From NCBI RefSeq assembly GCF_011684115.1, contig NZ_JAADJV010000001.1, positions 2,604,001 to 2,668,000 of the forward strand: a stretch of 64,000 bases of DNA, in the 5' to 3' direction. Of the stretch, positions 59,899-64,000 are shown one piece after another. The DNA is from Rahnella aceris (GTDB lineage Bacteria; Pseudomonadota; Gammaproteobacteria; Enterobacterales; Enterobacteriaceae). Made by a program: the position numbers and the translations under genes. The notes under the pieces were generated by a model that was given only the letters and a program-made list of their open reading frames with translations, searched no databases and had not been told where the DNA came from. Positions within the stretch are counted from its first letter, which is position 1; every line of letters begins with the position of its first letter.

Positions 59899-60089
59899 TA
59901 TGAGTAATCCGAAAGGTCATATTCCTCACAGTGTAAACAAAAGGCACCTTAATGAGGAGTAAAAATTCCCTGCGCTGTGAAGCATAGCAACTCCGCATGT
60001 GCCTTTGCTGCATTCTCAGACGTTATCTTTTCAATCCCCGAGACGCCCCTAAAACGAAAGAAAACGAATGCAATAAACTTACGAAACAT

Positions 60090-60105
60090 TTCGATCGCCA
60101 TCACA
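60090..60105. promoter_or_regulatory. possible CRP site upstream of gatZ
   Basis: TTCGA-N6-TCACA keeps one perfect CRP half-site (TCACA) and 3 of 5 bases of the other. It lies 72 nt before the gatZ ATG, in the gatR-gatZ intergenic region. Catabolite control of a PTS operon is expected, but the match is weak. Confidence 0.35.
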
Positions 60106-60176
60106 TAATGCAGAAAACGCTATTGTTTGCCTTTCGGAAAGGTATGATCCTCTTCGGAAATAAACGGAGGCATAAA

Positions 60177-61472
60177 ATGAAAGACATTATTGCTAAACAC
60201 AAGACAGGCGAAAGGATCGGGATCTGCTCAGTATGCTCTGCGCACCCGCTGGTGATTGAAGCTGCATTACGGGAAGACTTACACACTGGCCGAAAAGTGC
60301 TCATCGAGGCAACCTCCAACCAGGTAAATCAGTTTGGCGGCTATACCGGCATGCTGCCAATTGATTTTCGGGATTTCGTTCTCGCCATTGCCGAGAAAAT
60401 CGGATTTCCATTACAACGTCTGATCTTAGGGGGCGATCATCTGGGGCCAAACTGCTGGCAGCACGAAAACGCCGAAACAGCGATGGCAAAAGCACAAGAG
60501 CTTATCGCGCGTTATGTCGAAGCCGGATTCAGCAAAATTCATCTGGATGCATCCATGTCCTGTGCAGACGATCCTGTTCCTCTGGATCCTTTCGTCGTGG
60601 CTCAGCGCGCGGCGCGTTTATGTCAGGTCGCAGAAGAAGTGGCAACTGCACAGCAGAAAGCGTTGCTGACCTATGTGATCGGTACTGAAGTTCCGGTTCC
60701 AGGCGGTGAGTCATCGGCGATTCAGCACGTTCATGTCACTGAAGCCAAAGATGCAAAAGCGACTCTGGATATGCACCATCAGGCATTTCGTGAACTCGGG
60801 CTCAATGATGCCATAGATCGGATCGTCGCCATCGTGGTTCAGCCCGGCGTTGAATTCGATCACAGCCGCGTGATTCACTATCAGTCTGATCTTGCTCAGG
60901 ATCTGTCAGCTTATATTGCGACTACACCACTGGTTTATGAGGCACATTCCACCGATTACCAGACCCGGGATTCCTACCGCAACCTGGTGAAAGATCACTT
61001 CGCTATCCTGAAAGTGGGTCCCGCGCTGACTTTCGCTTTGCGGGAAGCCGTCTTTGCCCTGGCCAACATTGAACAGGTATTGATTGCGCCAGAATGCCGC
61101 AGCCAGATCCTCACGGTCATTGATGGCGTCATGCTGGATGAACCCGGTTACTGGAAAAAGTATTACAACCCAACATTCAGCCTTTCGCTTATCGATCTGC
61201 ATTTCAGCTTATCCGATCGAATTCGCTACTACTGGCCTCATACACGCATCAACCGGGCGATGGACGTTTTAATGGCCAACCTGCGTTCAACAGATATCCC
61301 GCTTGGTCTGCTGAGCCAATATCTTCCTGCTCAGTTTGAACGGGTGATGAACGGCGAACTCGCCAGCGATCCGCATGAACTTATCATCGATAAAATTCAG
61401 GACGTTTTACGCGCATATCACTTCGGCTGCACGCCGTTGCAAACGACATGCGAAGGAGCCTGCCATGCATAA
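60177..61472 (+). CDS. gatZ: tagatose-1,6-bisphosphate aldolase, non-catalytic subunit GatZ
   Basis: Subunit needed for full activity and stability of the class II aldolase GatY. The 431 residues match E. coli GatZ throughout, e.g. [47 protein letters not shown] and [21 protein letters not shown] 60177 has GGAGG upstream; the frame is open from 59997 without family support. It is the first gene of the cluster and overlaps gatA by 8 nt. The catalytic partner gatY is not in front of it. Confidence 0.93.
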   Translation: MKDIIAKHKTGERIGICSVCSAHPLVIEAALREDLHTGRKVLIEATSNQVNQFGGYTGMLPIDFRDFVLAIAEKIGFPLQRLILGGDHLGPNCWQHENAETAMAKAQELIARYVEAGFSKIHLDASMSCADDPVPLDPFVVAQRAARLCQVAEEVATAQQKALLTYVIGTEVPVPGGESSAIQHVHVTEAKDAKATLDMHHQAFRELGLNDAIDRIVAIVVQPGVEFDHSRVIHYQSDLAQDLSAYIATTPLVYEAHSTDYQTRDSYRNLVKDHFAILKVGPALTFALREAVFALANIEQVLIAPECRSQILTVIDGVMLDEPGYWKKYYNPTFSLSLIDLHFSLSDRIRYYWPHTRINRAMDVLMANLRSTDIPLGLLSQYLPAQFERVMNGELASDPHELIIDKIQDVLRAYHFGCTPLQTTCEGACHA

Positions 61473-61947
61473 TTGCGAAATCTTCGTCAAAACAGGTATC
61501 AGCTTTGCGGATTATCACGAAGCACTCATGCATATCGGTGAGCGCATGGTGCAGGAGGGCGTGGTGGAATCGACGTATCCGCAGGCGCTGGTCAATCGCG
61601 AGGCTGAATATCCCACCGGCATTCAGCTTGAACACCACGCCGTCGCCATTCCTCATTGCGAAGCCACCCATGCCCGCAGCCCGGCCATTTATCTGATCAG
61701 GCCAGATACAGCGGTGGAATTCTTTCAGGCTGATGATGAGGGAACGATTCCCGCGACACTCATTATTGCCCTGATTGTCACTCATCCTTCTGAACAGCTG
61801 ATGTTGTTACGTCAGTTATTCAGCCAGCTACAGGATCCTGTTTTTTTCGAAAGCTTACTGACAGCGCCTGAAGAACAGCTATCCGCGCTTTTTGAACGGC
61901 ACATTTTTATCCCGGCACCTGAGAAACGATCCGCCGTTTGTACCTGA
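61465..61947 (+). CDS. gatA: galactitol PTS EIIA component
   Basis: Soluble EIIA of the galactitol phosphotransferase system, 160 residues. The phosphorylated His lies in [14 protein letters not shown], and the fructose-type EIIA fold is suggested by the C-terminal [22 protein letters not shown] 61465 with AAGGAG upstream; it starts inside the last codons of gatZ. Confidence 0.92.
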   Translation: MHNCEIFVKTGISFADYHEALMHIGERMVQEGVVESTYPQALVNREAEYPTGIQLEHHAVAIPHCEATHARSPAIYLIRPDTAVEFFQADDEGTIPATLIIALIVTHPSEQLMLLRQLFSQLQDPVFFESLLTAPEEQLSALFERHIFIPAPEKRSAVCT

Positions 61948-62022
61948 AAATGTTCTCAGCAATAAACCCGACGTCTTACCTAAAAAAATAATATTTAAAA
62001 CAATCTGTTAAGGAGCCTTACC

Positions 62023-62307
62023 GTGAAGCGAAAAATTATAGTCGCCTGTGGCGGAGCCGTTGCCACCTCTACGCTGGCAGCGGAGGAAATCAAAGAATTG
62101 TGTGAGGCGCATGGCATACATGTGGATCTCGTTCAGTGCCGGGTAACGGAAATCGAAACCTATATGGACGGTGCCCATCTGATTTGTACCACCGCCAAAG
62201 TTGACCGGACATTTGGCAACATTCCGGTGGTGCACGGCATGCCGTTTATCTCCGGCGTGGGTATGGATACGTTACGTCAGCAAATACTGACCCTGTTACA
62301 GGAGTAA
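62023..62307 (+). CDS. gatB: galactitol PTS EIIB component
   Basis: EIIB of 94 residues. The phosphorylated Cys lies at the end of the first strand, [16 protein letters not shown], the usual P-loop of this family. It receives phosphate from GatA and passes it to galactitol carried by GatC. GTG start at 62023 with AAGGAG upstream; 75 nt after gatA and 3 nt before gatC. Confidence 0.95.
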   Translation: MKRKIIVACGGAVATSTLAAEEIKELCEAHGIHVDLVQCRVTEIETYMDGAHLICTTAKVDRTFGNIPVVHGMPFISGVGMDTLRQQILTLLQE

Positions 62308-62310
62308 GTC

Positions 62311-63678
62311 ATGTTTACCGACATCATGCGCTACATCCTCGATCTCGGCCCGACAGTCATGCTGCCTGGGGTGATCATCGTTTTCTCTCTGATATTAGGG
62401 ATGAAACTGGGGGATTCATTTAAATCTGCGATTCATATTGGTATTGGCTTTGTCGGGATCGGTCTGGTCATTGGCCTGATGCTCGACTCCATCGGCCCTG
62501 CGGCAAAAGCCATGGCAGAGCATTTCGAAATTAACCTGCAGGTCGTCGATATTGGCTGGCCGGGTTCGTCGCCAATGACCTGGGCATCACAAATCGCGCT
62601 GGTCGCTATTCCGATTGCGATCGGTGTGAACATCGTCATGTTGCTGACGCGTATGACACGTGTCGTCAATGTGGATATCTGGAATATCTGGCACATGACT
62701 TTCACCGGTGCCATGTTGCACCTCGCCACCGGTTCTTACTGGCTGGGGATCATGGGGGTCGTTTTGCATGCGGCATTCATCTACAAGCTGGGCGACTGGT
62801 TTGCAAAGGATACGCGTGACTTCTTTAATCTGGACGGTATTGCCATCCCCCATGGTTCCTCGGCGTATCTCGGCCCGATTGCGGTACTGGTTGATACCCT
62901 CATTGAGAAGATTCCAGGGCTGAACAAAATTCACTTCAGCGCTGATGATGTGCAAAAGCGTTTCGGTCCGTTCGGTGAACCCGTCACCGTCGGTTTCGTG
63001 ATGGGGCTGATTATTGGTTACCTCGCGGGATACGACGTCAAAGGCGTATTGCAGCTGGCCGTTAAAACCGCTGCGGTTATGCTTCTGATGCCACGAGTCA
63101 TCAAACCGATAATGGACGGTTTAACGCCCATTGCCCGCCATGCCCGTACACGTCTGCAAGCCCGCTTTGGTGGACAGGAGTTCCTGATTGGTCTGGATCC
63201 GGCTTTATTACTCGGTCATACCGCCGTTGTTTCAGCCAGCCTGATTTTTATTCCTCTGACAATCCTTATCGCCGTGCTTGTCCCGGGAAATCAGGTCTTG
63301 CCATTTGGTGACCTCGCCACTATCGGCTTCTTCGTTGCCATCGCGGTGGCCGTGCATCAGGGCAACCTGTTCCGCACGCTGATTTCGGGTTGCATCATCA
63401 TGAGCATCACACTGTGGATAGCGACGCAGACCATTGATTTACATACCCAACTGGCTGCAAATGCGGGTGCACTCACGGCTGGAGGAAGAGTAGCTTCAAT
63501 GGATCAGGGCGGCTCGCCGATCACGTATTTACTCATCCAACTTTGCACGCTCAAAAACATCGCCGGGCTCAGCATCATCGGCATTATTTACGCCATCGGT
63601 GTATTCCTGACATGGCGTCGCGCCCGTCAATTCACACAAACAGAAAAGCGGGCAGCCGCTTCACTGGCTAACTCTTAA
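62311..63678 (+). CDS. gatC: galactitol PTS EIIC permease
   Basis: Membrane permease of 455 residues with about ten to twelve hydrophobic segments, close to E. coli GatC (LGPTVMLPGVIIVFSLILGM at the start, IAIPHGSSAYLGPIA mid-way). It imports galactitol and releases galactitol 1-phosphate. The C-terminus is short and basic. It follows gatB by 3 nt. Confidence 0.94.
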   Translation: MFTDIMRYILDLGPTVMLPGVIIVFSLILGMKLGDSFKSAIHIGIGFVGIGLVIGLMLDSIGPAAKAMAEHFEINLQVVDIGWPGSSPMTWASQIALVAIPIAIGVNIVMLLTRMTRVVNVDIWNIWHMTFTGAMLHLATGSYWLGIMGVVLHAAFIYKLGDWFAKDTRDFFNLDGIAIPHGSSAYLGPIAVLVDTLIEKIPGLNKIHFSADDVQKRFGPFGEPVTVGFVMGLIIGYLAGYDVKGVLQLAVKTAAVMLLMPRVIKPIMDGLTPIARHARTRLQARFGGQEFLIGLDPALLLGHTAVVSASLIFIPLTILIAVLVPGNQVLPFGDLATIGFFVAIAVAVHQGNLFRTLISGCIIMSITLWIATQTIDLHTQLAANAGALTAGGRVASMDQGGSPITYLLIQLCTLKNIAGLSIIGIIYAIGVFLTWRRARQFTQTEKRAAASLANS

Positions 63679-63690
63679 CTTTTCATCCCG

Positions 63691-63709
63691 GCGGGGGGAA
63701 ATCCCCCGC
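63691..63709 (+). other. intercistronic hairpin gatC/gatD
   Basis: GCGGGGG/CCCCCGC, a 7-bp GC-only stem with a 5-nt loop and no T-run, between gatC and gatD. It may set transcript stability within the operon. Confidence 0.55.
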
Positions 63710-63724
63710 TTAAGGAATCTGACT

Positions 63725-64000
63725 ATGAAATCAGTTGTTGTACATGCTGACAGCAGAATAACTATTGAAGAGCAACCGGCTCCCACGCTGAGTGCACCCG
63801 ATGAGGTTCTGGTTCGCATTGCCTACTCCGGGCTTTGCGGATCCGATATCCCGCGTATTTTCGCCAGCAGTTCACATTTTTATCCCATCACATTAGGCCA
63901 CGAATTCAGTGGTCACGTCGTTAGCACCGGAGAAGAAGTCAGCGATTTATATGAGGGGGATGCCGTGGCCTGCGTACCTTTATTGCCATGCTTTCAGTGC
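63725..64000 (+). CDS. gatD: galactitol-1-phosphate 5-dehydrogenase, N-terminal part (partial)
   Basis: First 92 residues of a zinc-dependent medium-chain dehydrogenase; the gene runs off the window. The catalytic zinc ligands appear as GLCGSD and GHEFSG, and the structural-zinc segment begins at LLPCFQC. Closely similar to E. coli GatD, which oxidises galactitol 1-phosphate to tagatose 6-phosphate. The ATG at 63725 has TAAGGA upstream. Confidence 0.93.
   Translation, partial: MKSVVVHADSRITIEEQPAPTLSAPDEVLVRIAYSGLCGSDIPRIFASSSHFYPITLGHEFSGHVVSTGEEVSDLYEGDAVACVPLLPCFQC

Overview
The window is a stretch of enterobacterial chromosome. Protein sequences and gene order match Enterobacterales throughout (mak-rdgC-ppnP-aroM/aroL; purL-mltF-tadA-pgpC; acpS-pdxJ-recO-era-rnc-lepB-lepA; rseCBA-rpoE-nadB; trmN6-srmB-grcA-ung-grpE-nadK-recN-bamE-rnfH-ratA-smpB-ssrA). 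The deviations from the E. coli arrangement (tandem pagP genes, murQP beside yfhH, a gat operon, a large chitinase) suggest a Yersiniaceae member such as Rahnella or a relative. That genus-level guess is inference from gene content, not a computed placement.

Layout. 1-19 kb: the end of a class III aminotransferase, then mak, rdgC, ppnP and aroM. An operon-like block of IclR regulator, OPT-family transporter, DUF1177 protein and AroM lies between aroM and aroL, splitting genes that E. coli keeps together. aroL has a recognisable TrpR-operator promoter and a TyrR-like box. Then come small metabolic and envelope genes: a methyltransferase, a BhsA-like protein, yedI, a YafE-like methyltransferase facing an XRE regulator, a GNAT enzyme, sseA, a desaturase/PhnD-like pair, agp, and two tandem pagP genes each behind a PhoP-box-like sequence.

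19-51 kb: conserved housekeeping genes with textbook regulatory sites in place. These are a PurR box at purL, a sigma-E promoter and the overlapping leader ORF rseD at rpoE, two FNR boxes at grcA, a sigma-32 promoter at grpE, two LexA boxes at recN, and a hairpin in the rnc leader that may be the RNase III autoregulation site. Two departures from E. coli stand out: murQ-murP sit divergent from the yfhH-type RpiR regulator with paired palindromes between them, and an unrecognised two-TM protein gene sits between lepA and rseC.

51.3-58 kb: ssrA (tmRNA, tag ANDENYALAA) is followed by the decayed remains of a P4-type island. There is an integrase pseudogene with an internal deletion and a nonsense codon, and an AlpA pseudogene. 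Among them are a DUF6404 protein, the sulfide/sulfur pair ygaV-ygaP, a small unknown ORF, and a 955-residue secreted multidomain GH18 chitinase whose C-terminal half carries an unnamed duplicated module and two beta/gamma-crystallin-like domains.

58-64 kb: an orphan amino-acid-type periplasmic binding protein, then gatR divergent from gatZ-gatA-gatB-gatC-gatD (galactitol uptake and catabolism; gatD runs off the window). The catalytic aldolase gene gatY is not at its usual place in front of gatZ. No rRNA, tRNA, CRISPR array or intact insertion sequence was seen.
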